Below, piece after piece: positions 22,987 to 36,300 of a stretch of 64,000 bases of DNA. The notes below the pieces were generated by a model. That model saw only the letters and a list, made by a program, of their open reading frames with translations, did not search any database and had not been told where the DNA came from. The stretch lies in NCBI RefSeq assembly GCF_010183535.1, contig NC_071332.1, positions 11,222,001 through 11,286,000 on the forward strand, written 5' to 3'. Within the stretch, counting starts at the first letter, position 1; every line of letters begins with the position of its first letter. This DNA comes from Caenorhabditis remanei (lineage: Eukaryota; Nematoda; Chromadorea; Rhabditida; Rhabditidae). A program made the position numbers and the translations under genes.

Positions 22987-24090
22987 ATGAACACTTCCTA
23001 CCTATCAACTCCCGAATTTATATCTGAAACTCTTCATAAATGGGCTTTCATCGAGATACCTGTACTCATATTTGGTACTTATTGTATCTTATTTCAAACT
23101 CCAAAATCAATGAATTCCGTGAAATGGCCTATGCTGAATCTTCATTGTTGGAGTATTCTCATGGATATTGTTTTCAGTATTTTGATATGTCCGTTCATGA
23201 TAATTCCGGCTATCGCTGGCTTTCCAATAGGACTTTTCAATGTGATCAAAGTGCCTCCGATTTTACAGTTTTATTTAATTATCACACTGTTTGCAAGTAC
23301 GATTATTTTCATCTTCATGATAATACATACCAAAATATTTCAGCAGTTGGTCTCAGCATAATATCAATTATGGAAAACAGATATTATCTACTTTTTGCCA
23401 AAGAATCTTGGTGGAGACACGTCAGATATCCATTTTTAGTTTCAAACTATGCTTTGGTGTTCACGTTCTTCATTCCACCACTTTTTCAAATTCCCGATCA
23501 GTCTTTTGCACGCGATTTTCTTAAGAAGGTAACCATATTATTATGCGAAGTTTTCATAGTTGAGTATTGCTTCTAGGAGTTTTCGAATATTCCCATATCG
23601 AGATACGAAACTTCGTTATTTGTCATAACTCTGGATAATTATTACATATTCTGTTCAGTATTTCTCACCGGGTTCTCTATAGTTGTCCAAGTTTGCGTGT
23701 TCAACTTTCTACTCCTTTTCAATATGAGACGTATATCAAAACTAGGAACATTATCACCAAGTACATACCAATTACAAAAGAAGTTTCTGATATCACTTGC
23801 CATCCAGGTAGTTGAAACCAGTGCGTACGGTCTCAGATCTCTATTTTCAGATCTTATCACATATGGCATTCCTTTTAATACCTGCTCTTTATTACGAGTT
23901 CTCAATTCTGTCCTATTATTATAATCAGTCATTTAACAATATTTGTGTGCTTTTGATATCTTTTCATGGATTTACTTCAACGATTGTGATGTTGTTCGTA
24001 CACGAACCATACAGAAATTTCTGTTTCAAAGTGCTCTGTGTTTGTAGTCCACCGAAAAGAATCTCATCTGTTAGAACACATTTCCGATAG
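22987..24090 (+). CDS. Serpentine receptor class H (srh), intact chemoreceptor GPCR (321 aa)
   Basis: Exons 22987-23296, 23344-23528, 23577-23807 and 23851-24090 join to 966 nt with short introns (43-48 nt). The N-terminal block with PVLIFGTYCILFQTPKSMNS, the MENRYYLLF motif (about residue 113) and the end HGFTSTIVMLFVHEPYRNF are typical of class H. Seven hydrophobic segments can be placed. Such receptors act in sensory-neuron cilia; the ligand is unknown. It is the first of a tandem pair with the gene at 24334 and has one intron (23808-23850) the neighbour lacks. Confidence 0.88.
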
Positions 24091-24333
24091 TACGCCATTT
24101 ATGTTTATTTTTTCAATGAACAATAATTTCTTTAAAACTTCATAAAGATTCAATCAGAATTAAAATTTCCTTCTATCAAAGATCCTTTTTGATCACAGTT
24201 CTTCTCATGACGTTGTCACACCAGACGTGTTAATTATGCTTCTCATTTTTGATAATAATCCCGACAAGGCAAAACAAGAAATCTCAGAAAAATATGTCTG
24301 CATGCAGAATCAACGTAATATTCACATAACTAA

Positions 24334-25430
24334 ATGAACACTTCGTTCCTGTCTACTCCAGATTTCATAGCAGGAGTGCTTCACATCCTGACATTTATCG
24401 AGCTTCCCATCAACTTGTTAGCTGCATACTGTATCGTATTCAAAACTTCCAAACCTATGAAATGTGTGAAATGGGAAATTCTGAATTTACATTTTTGGAG
24501 TATGTTCATGGATATAAATTTGAGTATTCTGACTCGACCGTTAGTTTTGATACCAGCGTTGGCTATGTATCCATAAGGAGAACTGAAAACATTGGGAGTT
24601 TCTTCAGTAGTACAAGTTTACTTGACTGTTACTATGTTTGCAGGTCAGTAATTGAATATTACAAAATGTGGGCATAATCGAAGTCACTTATTTCAGTTGT
24701 CAGTATGAACATAGTTTCCTTAATAGAGAATCGATTTTATTTACTGTTCGCAAAACAAACTTGGTGGCGTTATTCTCGTTATCCGCTATTATTCTTGAAT
24801 TACTTGGTTGCGTTTTCTTTTTTTATCCCAGCTGTTTCAAGAGTTCCTGATCAGAATGAAGCTTTTGCTTCTTTATTGGAGGTGAGATTCCATGGTTTTC
24901 AATTTCAATTTAGGAAAATTATATGAACAGAAAACTTCCAGAATTTTCCAAATATTGCTATATCAATCGACTCAGAGTCTATATTTATTTTCTCGCTAAA
25001 TCTATATTACATATTTTTATCTGTTTTCCTAACAGGGTTTTTCACAGTCTCCCAAATTAATATTTTCTGTTTTCTACTCTGTGTGAACATGAGAAAATTG
25101 TCACGGCAGAAAATTCGATCCCCAAAAACTTATAAACTAAAGAAAAAGTTTTTGATTACAATTGTCATTCAAATATTCACTCCGCTCATTGTCATGTTTG
25201 GACCTGCGACATATTTGGATTTATGTCTGGCTTTTAACTATTATAATCAAGTTACCAACAATATTTGCATTATTCTGATTTCCCTTCATGGATGGGTCTC
25301 TGCTATTGTCATGTTGTTTATTCATGAGCCGTATCGAAAGTTTTGTAAAAATCTTTTTATCGTAGTTTCCGCAAGAATATGGTCACGGCCAGCTTTCGGT
25401 CTCGATAGTTTTCGACCTTTCTTTAGTTGA
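24334..25430 (+). pseudogene. srh chemoreceptor with one in-frame stop
   Basis: Exons 24334-24643, 24697-24881 and 24942-25430 join to 984 nt (328 codons). The first two exons match the upstream paralogue in length exactly (310 and 185 nt). The frame is open except for TAA at 24574-24576, in the loop after the third hydrophobic segment, where the paralogue has a coding triplet (P-I-G). All splice sites and the class H end (HGWVSAIVMLFIHEPYRKF) are preserved. One base change could account for the stop, so it may be a young null allele, a polymorphism or a sequencing error. Confidence 0.8.
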
Positions 25431-25547
25431 AAAAACATAAAAACTGAGTCATCGTAATATCTCACATAACGTTTTCAGAGATCTTCAACACCTTCCCATA
25501 TTTTATTTGGATACTCTGTAATCCTTGATTTTTACAATTAAACAGCA

Positions 25548-25668
25548 AACAATATTTGTGTTATTTTTCTATCTCTTCATGGATGAAGTTATACAATTTT
25601 AATGTGGTTCATTCGTGCTACTTACAGAGAATTTTGTTTCAAAACCTTTGGGATTGTTAAACTTTGAA
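25548..25668 (+). pseudogene. C-terminal fragment of a third srh gene
   Basis: Reading from 25548 gives NNICVIFLSLHG, a stop, then SYTILMWFIRATYREFCFKT, which aligns with the last transmembrane segment and PYRxFC end of the two srh genes just upstream. No other exons remain. It shows the cluster once had at least three members. Confidence 0.8.
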
Positions 25669-26936
25669 AAGAAATCATTTTATCAAGTGTTCTCTTTCAA
25701 TTCTTCAACATAAATTCTTCTTTCACAGTAATCTGCAATTTTAAGAATTTTTTCCAAAAGAATAGGAATTCAGTTTTTCTAGAGCAAAACGATGTAGCTA
25801 GGATTCACAAGACAACTCACTTACATTGTTAGATGTTTTTTATAAGGAAAAAATAAAAGTTTGTTCTCTTAAAGAAAATGAAAGTGAACACAACAAGCAC
25901 TGGATAAAAATCAACTGAATTCTTCTGTGCACCAATGAATCAAATTTAAAATTCTCTGAAAAAGTAAGCGTTTTCTTTGGAAGAAACATGTTTTTCCAAT
26001 TTTTCAGCTCGAGTGAGTTTTAAAACATTTTTATTAATAGAAATGTTATTTCAAAAAAGTCGATGAAGAGGGTCCCAGTACATTGTAGATGCATTGGGAG
26101 TACAGTAATCTCAATAAATCGGAAGATCAAACCGAAAATAATTTTTTCATACAACGTTTACATGATCCGGACAATACCTATTGTGAGATGTAATCATGTT
26201 TTCCGATAATAATCGAAATTCGAGAAAGAGGCCAATTCGGAGATGGTATCTATGATCACGAAGACTTTCTGACCTTCTTGAACTTCTGAAATTCGCTTTA
26301 GAATTTTCAGTTTTTGTGATTAGTATGGATGTACATCCCATCTTAATCACACAGTAAACATCCTCTGATAATACCCACCCCCCCCCCCCCCCCCCCCCCC
26401 CTTCTGAGCCTCTTTCCATTGAGTTTCTAAAAAAGTGAAGAATAGGTATCGAAATTACATCAAAAGCTCTCAATTGATCAATTTTCTAACCATAAGACTA
26501 TTCTGAAAAGGCACATATCATATCACTACTTTTCATTCTCCCAGTTCCTCTTTTCTGCACAAAATCACAAATCACGGATTTTGGACACAGTGGATCTTAT
26601 CGAAACATTTCGGCAATTCACAAATCGGTTGGAAAAGAAAAAAAAAGACGCGTTGGATGGTGTTGGTAACCGAAGCAGTATATTTGAGTAGATAATGATT
26701 TTAAACTATTTGAAAAACTTACCTCAGCTCATCAAAACATGTAACAAAGTGCGTGTGATTGAGAGAGAAAAGATATATTTAAGAAGATTTGACCATTGTT
26801 CTGTTTTTGACAGGAGTGTAGAACTCGAGCTTCTGTAATTTTAAAATAAATAAAGCTTTTTATTGACTTGCAGTGAAAAACCGGCTCAAACAACACTTGA
26901 AATCCAACCCGAAATACAGTTAGGAAAAAATAAGAA
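25669..26936. other. Intergenic, contains a poly-C tract
   Basis: Separates the srh cluster from the convergent nuclear receptor gene. Apart from the C run at 26378-26401 and AT-rich sequence I see no feature. Confidence 0.6.
26378..26401. repeat. Uninterrupted poly-C/poly-G tract, 24 bases
   Basis: Twenty-four C in a row, preceded by CCCA. The complementary G run is a potential G-quadruplex. Confidence 0.95.
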
Positions 26937-28463
26937 TTAAGTTAACAGAATATCTTTAACCGAATCGTCGAATCTCATGAAATTAAAGAGATCGGAAACC
27001 CGTGTTTGATTATAAATAGTTTTGACTCCACATCGTATTGATCCAATCAACAAAATTATTTCTCCGAACCGTTCTGCTCCCTTGTCTTGATATTTGCTCA
27101 TCACGTGATCCATTAATTCCTCCATACACTTTGTATAGAACCCTGCGAGAATTCCTTCTTGACCAGCATAAATCGCACGTTTTGAGCATGAAGCTGAAAA
27201 AATGCTGACAATTGGACTTGAAAAAACACACCGATTTGAATTAAAAAACTGTCAAATAAACAACTAGTTGCCTGCCAGAGGTCATTCCGTTTGTCTGATC
27301 CCTAATAACCAAAGTTTGTAAACTCACGGCTCAAAAGAAGGATTGTTTTCAAAGCAGCACATTCTATTTCATCGATTTCCAGTTTCCGAAAGGGATTACT
27401 CACGCAATGAAGAAGTTCAGTTACAAAGTTGTGATGGAGTCTAAAAAACAAATGAGATTTGAAATTTGATTCACTGATTTTGAGGACTCACTGTGTCTTG
27501 ACTCTCATATTTTCAGCTACACTAATATTATTGGCCGACAGACCAAAGAAATAGTCTGGATGCATAAAACTTCCATTTTGAAGAAGCCAAATTCCGAGAT
27601 CTGCCTCTTTTGCAGTTTTGAATCCTTGATCAATCAACAGAAATGCTAGACAATATTCTGCCAGAATACTTTTCTTGGATTCCAATGAAAGCTTTTTGAA
27701 AGGTTTCAAACGGTTTCCCCATTCAGCAGCCTGCTTCAGACACAGCTTCAGCATCACATTCACGTCCGGAGCCCTAGCACGACGGCGGAATTTTACGAAA
27801 TTCTGCAAAAAACATTCAACACACTGAGTTTCTGGTTAAATAACATACAGATTGATCTTTATGAAACGCTACATCAATGTGATGCTCTGCAAAATAAGGA
27901 AGCTGCTCTGAATTCTGCAGCCTTTGGAAATTGGCCCATTCTTGCAGAAAGTTATCGGATTGATCTTGAAATATAAACTATTATAAGAATAATTAGAATA
28001 GTTATTTACCGTCAATGATTATAAGATCAGGACTTCCTGATTTTTCATCTCTCGAAACTTTTCTAGGTCCGACAAGATCTCTTCTCTGGATAGCTTCTGG
28101 TCGCATCCCTACTCGTAAACATTTTTGAAATCTACAGTATCTGCATGCACAACGGTAGGCTGAAAGTAATGAATTCACATTCAAAACAATCAAATCCAAC
28201 TCACTATGAGAAATCAGACAGTTTTGATCTCTGAGGCACCTGTATTGCATTTTATTCACGATTGCTCTCCGAAAGAACACAGTGCATCCAAGACATGCCG
28301 ATGCACCGTACCTTCTGCTATTCACACGATCACCACAAACTTCACAAACTTCTGGAGAGATTTTTTGAATAGATGGAGAAGTGGAAGACGTTGAAGAGGA
28401 AGTTGGTAAAATCAGGACGTCTTCTGGGTTTACCATTAGTGAAGGGTTTCCGAATGGAGACAT
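26937..28463 (-). CDS. Nuclear hormone receptor, nematode supplementary type (401 aa)
   Basis: Exons 28463-28205, 28159-28010, 27964-27849, 27802-27492, 27440-27328 and 27193-26937 join to 1206 nt. TTTTCAG lies 3 nt before the ATG. The DNA-binding domain begins near residue 40: CEVCGDRVNSRRYGASACLG with GCTVFFRRA, then a second finger ending CACRYCRFQKCLRVGM. All eight zinc cysteines are present, and SACLGCTVFFRR occupies the P-box region. The ligand-binding region spans about 180-401 and contains KKSILAEYCLAFLLIDQGF, as in the expanded HNF4-derived nematode receptors. It is a sequence-specific transcription factor in the nucleus; ligand and targets are unknown. The N-terminal Ser/Thr stretch (about 21-31) is low complexity. 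Confidence 0.9.
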
Positions 28464-29356
28464 TATCTGAAAACTTCCCAGTTTAGTATGAAGTTGTCTT
28501 CAAAGGAAACATAAGAAATGACTAAAAGTTTGAGGAAGTTAGGCAGCCTTTAAGGAGAGAGTTGTTCCAGTTCAAGTATGAAACGCGAAAAATATATTTA
28601 TAGAAAAATATAGTAATATTTCACCAAACAACGATTGAATAAGAAAAAGTATAAGGAAAGGACATAGTTCAAGAAATCTGATTGTAAATCGAGTTTGACT
28701 AAAAAGAGATTCAAATCTCCGATATCTGCTTCTCTTTGAGAGGCGTGATTCTTCTGTTAGACCACCCTGTTTCTAGCCTGAATTGAACGGAACGATCTGC
28801 ACTCAGAAAGAAGAATATGTCGGAGATTACCATCAGCTTCCTACCGTTTCCGTGCCTTATGCAGAGAAAGTTCAAAAATTCAGAGTGATCAGTTTCAATA
28901 TGTTAATGGGTATGCATTTGCTTGACAAGTGAGATTATATTCGAATTTATAAACTGCACAATTTTTGTAATTATTTGAATAGAGAAAGAAAACTCACGGG
29001 TTGAATCCTATGTGAGGGGAAGTCGGGATAACAACATGAAATGAGACTCACATGAGTTTGAAACGGTTGAGCAAACATTCAAGATACTGTAAAACGAATA
29101 ACAATAAAACATTCAAAACATTGTTTTTCATGAGATTCGCTGTCGAAAGGAAAAGTGATCCTAGATATAGTTTTGAGCCATGATGAGGCTCGAAAATGTT
29201 TCGAAATAGTAAAGAAAGGTTAAAATACATTATAAGTCGCAGTGTCTTATGTTGAAATGCAAATCTCAAAATGCACATAACAAACTGTTCAAAAGAACGG
29301 AACATGCTGCATGTTCTATTTCATATTAAACTGTCTAGTAACAGATAAAATACTGA
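28464..29356. other. Upstream region of the nuclear receptor gene
   Basis: No supported coding sequence. It should contain the receptor promoter. It ends at the foldback element. Confidence 0.55.
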
Positions 29357-30642
29357 CATGGAATGTACTTCTGTTGCCCCCCCTAAAGTACCAATTTTTT
29401 TTGCTCATTCGATGAGTTTTCCCGAGAGAAAATGACCCATAAAGGGTTTTCCTGTGACGTGACCTCGTTTTTGAGAAATTGAGATTTTTCAAAAAATGCA
29501 ATTTTTTCGAAAAATTTTTTTCATTAATTTTTTTCATTATTTTCCTGGTTTGTTCAAAAAAAGAGTTTAGAACATAATTATAGCAAATTTTATGTAGTTT
29601 TTGACAAAAATATGAAACTTATGAAAAAATAATTTTTTGGTCCTGAAAAAGGTCAAAATGTGACACCCTCCAAAAAAAAAATTTTTTTTTCGAGAGCGGC
29701 AGAGGTGACATATATGTGGTAAGAAAGTACAACTCATCTGGATCATTTTTCTATATATCACTATAGTCGCTTCCAGTCAAAAATTAAGGAAAAAGTTGGT
29801 CTGAAAATTTTCATTTTTCGAAAAAATGTGACATGTCAGAAATGAGTTCGAATTTCTAACATTGAATAAGTTTCAATGAAAATCTTTTCAGAATAAAGAT
29901 TTTCAGATTGTATTCCATGATTTTCAAACAAAAAAGTTCATCCCAGTTGACTTCTCTTGTCATACACTCGTTCAAATATTGCAAGTTTTCTCATGTGGTG
30001 GAAATTCAATTGCTCATAACTCCTCTAAAACTGAAGCAAACAGGCTCAAAAACGCTAAAAAACTTAAAAATAACTAGTGCTTCTTAAAAATCATAATTGG
30101 GTTGTTTTCCCAAAAATTGTTTTTTTCGACTTTTGATAAGGGGGGACCACATGAAATTTTTCCAGAATCTTGAAAAATTTTTTTTTTTGAAAACAACCAA
30201 AATTAACGGTTTTTAGCATCTATTCTTGTTTATACACTAGTTTTAAGTTGTTTTCAAAAAAAAAAATTTTCAAGTTTCTGGAAAAAATTTCATGTGGCCC
30301 TTATCAAAAATCAAAAAAAATAATTTTTGGAAAAACAGCCCAATTATGATTTTTGAGAAGCATGAACAGGACCAAAAAATTATTTTTTCATAAGTTTCAT
30401 ATTTTTGTCAAAAACTACATAAAATTTGCTATAATTATGTTCTAAACTCTTTTTTTGAACAAACCAGGAAAATAATGAAAAAAATTTTTCGAAAAAATTG
30501 CATTTTTTGAAAAATCTCAATTTCTCAAAAACGAGGTCACGTCACAGGAAAACCCTTTATGGGTCATTTTCTCTCGGGAAAACTCATCGAATGAGCAAAA
30601 AAAATTGGTACTTTAGGGGGGGCAACAGAAGTACATTCCATG
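29357..30642. mobile_element. Foldback (long inverted repeat) non-autonomous DNA element, 1.29 kb
   Basis: The first about 290 bp, beginning CATGGAATGTACTTCTGTTG, return as the reverse complement at the right end. A second nested inverted repeat (about 30090-30205 against 30240-30355) sits in the middle. TGA on both sides (29354-29356 and 30643-30645) is the likely target duplication, although the CATG palindrome at the ends makes the boundary slightly ambiguous. No protein is encoded. The transcript would fold into a long hairpin. Confidence 0.85.
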
Positions 30643-33600
30643 TGAGTCCAAGCTAATCAAACACAGCCAATAATTTGGTATTGTCTACCAAAAAGCCAAA
30701 GAATAAAGGTTTAATTCATTGTTTGAGATCAAACTTTAGACTAGACTACTGTAGATTCATATCTATCAAAGTGAATACTTTATATTTTTTATCGCTTTCG
30801 CAAGAAGAAGAGCATCAATATCCAGCTATCGCAGTTTTTCAAATCTATGTTCATTCAGATTATGGAAACAAAAACCAACCGTAAATTTTTCCCGAACGTC
30901 GATGAAAAAAACTTTCGGAAAATAATTACAGATTACAAAAATCCAAAAAAGTTTATCTTCTGAAAACGTGGAAATCTGGCTCAAAAAGATAAGCGTAGGC
31001 TCAGAGAGACCAAAGAATGAAACTGAAAAAAAGTGTGATGTCCGAACATTGAGTTCTTTTATGAAAAAAAGAGAAGGAAGTGATGGATTGCCTCACAGAA
31101 AATATAAAATTTTTGAAAATTTGAAAAACCAAAAAATCATAAAACTAGAGAAACACTGTATTCTGATGTTTTGAACTACATGGTGTCGTTTTCTGTAAAG
31201 TAAGTTTAAAAGAGGATGAGGTTTGAATCTGATTGAATTCAATTTAATATGTTTCAATTATACCAAAGGAGAGATCAAAATTCAGAAGGCCACGATGTGC
31301 TGATATAATGACTTCGTCCCGAGTAACCCGACTTTCAAGAAAGATTGCAATCACTGAGACAGTCGAGCAAAAAATAATTTCTTCTAAATAATTCTCGGAA
31401 AGATGGAGATGGAGACAGTTCTTTTCTTTGAAGTACAGATAGGGGAATGAGATTTGAATCTCGTTTTCCGATGAATCTATTGAATGTATACGGTAAGCAC
31501 GGAATTGTTCTTTTTTTTTCGTGTGTAGTCTAGATGATGCATGAATGTTCAATTTTCTGCGTGATGTTATTTGAACGGTTGAACTCATGGGTAATCTTTC
31601 TGAACTTCGATATCCGAGTTTTGACGATTATGGAAATTGTACTCGGGACTTCAAAATTTAACAGAATTGTTTTTAAACCTGAAAACTAAGGTATTCAAAG
31701 ACTATCACTCTTTGGGTTTCTCTCAGAAATGACTGTGAAACTCTATAATGAGTTGTGTAGAATCGGATAAATAAAGAATAATCTAGAGAATGCCTGGGAT
31801 ATATTTCAAAACAGTACCCAAACTTTCACGATGGGTTGTAATAAAAATTCATAAAAATTCCATCGACTTCAATCAGAAACATAAGAGAAACTGAGCCTAC
31901 TGAATTTATCGTAGCTCAAACACTAATACTAATCAGAGAAAATAAATCGAACATTTTTCGTTCGATCTCCGAAACTCACGTCTTCAATAAAAAACCTTTT
32001 AAGGTCACATATATGCAAACTACGAATTATTTGGAAACTGCATGCTTGAATTCTTTTTGGAGTGCACGTAGTTTGAATAGACACAAAAAGAAAATAAATA
32101 AAAAGAGTGGAGACAAAATGTTACAAAATACATGGGATTCAGGAAACTGAAAGAAGCAAATCTGAGTACGTTATTTGAAGTTATACTCACAAAAGAAAAT
32201 TTGACTATTCTCAAAAGAAGAGGAAGAGGGATAGCACTGTATAGTTGTTTTCCATTGGAGTATATAATTGTACAATTTCAGAAGACACCACAGTACCCTA
32301 ACTATACAAAACAATATGATCGAATATGAAAAACAAGAGAAGTAATACAGCCTCGATATTCTAAAATTCTTCGACAAATACTTGATAGGCGAGGGAAAAA
32401 GAATAACAAAAGACGACTACGATAGCTCACTGATTATGAGCAGAACACACAATGCGAAAACAGGAACACAGAAAATTATTCTGTGGAGTGTGAGTTTTGG
32501 TCTAATTTTTTATCAGTTCTGATGGGAATACTTCCGTAATGAGATGCAATTGTTCCCTTTAGTTCCCTGAATTGGTGATCGGTCACACACATATACCTTT
32601 GTTCGAAACTTTCAAATTAAGAAAATTGTTTTTCAAAAATGGAAAAAAGCTTCACATTCTAAAAATTCTACGAATAAAACGGGAGAAAAAGTGGATTTGA
32701 TTGTTCCGTTGTGAAGATGCACACGAGATTTTTGATCTTCCGAATGAAAGTCGGAGATGTTTATCTTTAATTCTCATCCTTCCTTTAACTGCTGCTAAGA
32801 AGTCCGTTTTTGGAACCGATGTATGGAACGTCATCACTGTCAAAGAAGATGAAATGTATTTAGTTTGATCGAGAGAAAAAAACATTCATTTGTGAATTTG
32901 TTTCAATGGTTTACTTTACATAGCAACCCATAAAGTTTGATCAAAGCTAAACCATCATCATTGTGAACAACTTACAGAGAAACAGAAAAAACAGATATAA
33001 GAACATGTACAGTTTACAAATATGTATCTGTTATATATATATATCGAGGTTGCTTCACAATTTAATTTTGAATTCGTTCAAATTCAATTATTGTTATAGT
33101 TCTAATTTGGTGGTCCTTCCTTGTACGTGAGACGAAATCATGAAATCGACAGAAGGCGGATACACAAAGATATTTATCCGATAACCATTGAACATATCGG
33201 TGAAGAAAATAGTCAATACGAGAAACAATAGAACCGATCCTAGAAGATTCTCCTAATACGAGAAAGTCCGTACATTCAAACATCCAGAACAATTGAATAA
33301 TGATTCAGTTAACAAGGAATGTGGTAATATAAAAATTTATTCGATTGAGCAAGATACTAATCAAGTGTTTGGGAACGATAACTGATTTTAATCAGAATAA
33401 TATAGATAATTTGATAATCTCCAGGAAAAGCTGATGAAGAAGAACGAGCGAATGGGTATAGTTTCAGGTAGATGTTTTCTGGAAAACGTTCATACACTAC
33501 AGTACCAATTATGAATACTTACAAAAGTCTACAGTTTAGAACTAGTCACAAACTATGAAACTTGATTCTAACTTTTGCAAACCAGATCAAAACCAAAAAA

Positions 33601-34615
33601 TTGCAATCGACCAACCAACCGAAAAAAACAAAGTGGCACTGTCTCTCTCATTGTTACCATAACTAAAACAAACTACACATTCGTAGGAGTAGACACTGTC
33701 TGTTCTTCTCCTCTCCAATCCCCTCATTCGCTCGAAAAAAGGTTGCTAATAAAACAAACAATCGTTTTTTTGTTCCTCTCACTCGTTCCACCTCCCAGCA
33801 ATGCTCGTTCGGTGTGCGCGGACTCTGTCTGGACTCGGATGGTTGGGGTGCAAAGTACGCGATCGTTTCTTTTTGAATTCTTGGTTTTTTGAACACTTTT
33901 CACTCAAAATCACTATCGATACGATACGATATCGAGTTAATATTTGTGACGAGTGCGAAGTGATGTGGGAAAGAGGCTCGAGTATAGGGAGTTGGTTGGG
34001 AAAGAGATCAGAAATGAAACGAAGACTCCTTTGATCAAACAGTACCAAAAAATCAAATGAGGTTTGGGAGATCGAAGAACTTAAATCGATCAGTTCAAAG
34101 ATTCCAAAATCAAATCTGTTTGAAATATCTTCAAGTGTAGCGCTGTATAAACTCGTCTAACATGTTCAAATTTCATTCGATTCTCTTCTTGATCTCTCAA
34201 GTTCGTTCAATTCTTCAACTTCTAGACATGAATCACAAGACGATGAAAAAAAGAAGAACACTTTTTTCGAACACGCGTTCACTCTTTTGACACTCCAGAG
34301 ACCTAATCAGCTGTTCCGAATATGGGAAAAATTGTGCAAAACCTGACTGAATATGATGAGAAGAATGGAACAGATGTCGCTTACCTCAATGTCTCGACGA
34401 TTACAAATTCGTAACGTCTGAGTATAAAAAGGTACAGATCTTACGAAAATGGATCTAGCCCACGGAGTTCTTTTCAATTGCGTGGTAGCTGGGATCTTTA
34501 CATTTTGGCTCGTGACTTCACAACCCTATGTTATAATTTACTGTTTTTTTCTGTTCATGAAATGATAATAACACCTTAAGTCAATGAGAAAAATGTTCAG
34601 GTTTTTCGATTATCC
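30643..34615. other. About 4 kb of AT-rich intergenic DNA
   Basis: Several open frames occur (for example minus 31588-31244, 114 codons; minus 33292-33062, 76 codons), but none has a recognisable domain or convincing splice structure. A short plus frame at 34449 resembles a signal peptide (GVLFNCVVAGIFTFWLVTSQ) and follows a TATAAAA at about 34421, but it stops after 38 codons. A TA microsatellite lies near 33030-33045. Confidence 0.5.
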
Positions 34616-35955
34616 ATGTCATTATTACCTTCTAACTACACCCTGGACACCGACGATCGGCTGGTTGGAGCTCTTGTTTCGACGGTTAGTCTATTTAAAT
34701 TTTTTTTTTGAAATCAGGTTAGCACGAACGTTTAATGAGCCATTTTCATTAGCTGTTCCACTCGATAGTGTTCGATTAAATTTCAGGAGTGCTGTATCGG
34801 AGCAATTTTAATAACATTGATAATCACTGGTTGCTTCAAAATTCCGGCCATGCGGACTCCATTCGGAAATCTAACAATCAATCAGTCGACTGGTCAAATG
34901 ATAGCTTGTTTATCAAACGGAATATTTTTCTTCTTCGCTTTTATTGTGTAAGTTCACTGTCGGAGTCCGCAGTTCATCTTTTAAACATTTATTGTCTTGA
35001 TTTACATTTATTGTTTGAGACTTAGCTGATTCTATTCAAACTATATGTTTTAAACCTTCAGTGACAGCCGCACTATGGTTGAGTATTCTTATATCATTGG
35101 AGCAATCTCCTTATGTTTATTGGGAATTATCATCGTATCATACTTCCTCATGTCTCTAAATCGACTCACTGCTATTTCACTTCCTTTTCAATATCGCTGG
35201 TTGTTTGGGTATTCGAAATACAGAATAGTGTAAAAGTTTTAAAAAATTTCGTTTCAGGAAGAAAGCTATCCGATTGATGGTCAGTTTGAACTGGGGAATT
35301 CCATTGGCAATCAGTGCATATCTGATGATTTTAAGTAGGTGTTTCGGACAATAAATGTTGATATTTACTTTTTTTTATTCCAGAAGAATGCGGATTTCAG
35401 TTTTTTCACTATGGATGGACGTTCTCTACAATTCCAAATCGAGAAGTGATGAATCAGAATTTTTGATTAGATCACAACCATTCACTTTTCAGTTATGTGG
35501 TCCATCACTTCGTTTGTATCTCACTTTGAGCCAAATGCCTGTTACCGTACTCACAGTTATTTGCGATATCCTCACTTTCTCAATGCTTGTTATCGGAAGA
35601 CACCGCATTTTCAAATCGAAATCAGCCGAAATGAAACGTCGAGAAATGAATTTCGCGAGACAAGTTTTAGCACAAGGTGCTGTTTCCTTGGTTCATAGTT
35701 TCTGGTATAACCGAGGAAGAGACTTGATACCAGGCTTCTCAGAGGAATGGAGAATATTTCTAACGACTTCTTTTTCTTCAAACTTACTTCACGTTTTCGA
35801 TGCGTGAGTTCTGAAATCGACTGAGATAAGTAGACTTTTTGGTTTTCAGTACTGTTGTATTCACCTGCAACTTCGAATTCAAGGACTGGCTTCTGAAGCA
35901 AAAAAAGAAACAAACGCTAGTGATTGTTTCAACGATTCGAGGGAGAAGTCAATAA
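34616..35955 (+). CDS. Serpentine receptor class X (srx), seven exons (310 aa)
   Basis: Exons 34616-34684, 34787-34947, 35062-35208, 35258-35334, 35384-35445, 35493-35803 and 35850-35955 join to 933 nt. GTTCAG at 34600 fits a trans-splice acceptor. The short N-terminus (SLLPSNYTLD) has a glycosylation site. TM1 (CCIGAILITLIITGCFKIPA) is followed by MRTPFGNLTINQS. TM3 ends SLNRLTAISLPFQY, the class X counterpart of DRY. KECGFQFFHYGW precedes the second extracellular region, and EMNFARQVLAQG opens TM6. No stop or frameshift is visible. The product is probably a sensory-neuron chemoreceptor; the ligand is unknown. Confidence 0.85.
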
Positions 35956-36300
35956 TAACAGGCGGTTAAATCGTTAAATCTTGAGAATACATATTTTATT
36001 AACAGTTGTTCCAATCCTACAGCAGAAAACAAAGAGCGGAAAAATAGAAAAACAAAAACGAAACGAACGTGAAAAACTTAACGATTTGAAGATAAAGATT
36101 AGTTGATTAAACATATGTATTGCGTGAAAATATTAGTTATCAGAGAAAATACATAGTCAGATGGCAAGTGAAAGTATTTTGTAATAAATTGATGTATATG
36201 GTAGAATTCTCAAAAAAAAAAACCATTTACCGTCTGGGGTGTTATTGGAAAGCTGAGAGAGAGTGTACTGTTCAACTAGTTCATTTCGTTGTAAAAACCT

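Noticed and set aside
34449..34565. Short frame resembling a signal peptide downstream of a TATAAAA box
   Set aside because: It stops after 38 codons, and I found no downstream exon that joins in frame. The srx gene has its own well-supported start at 34616.
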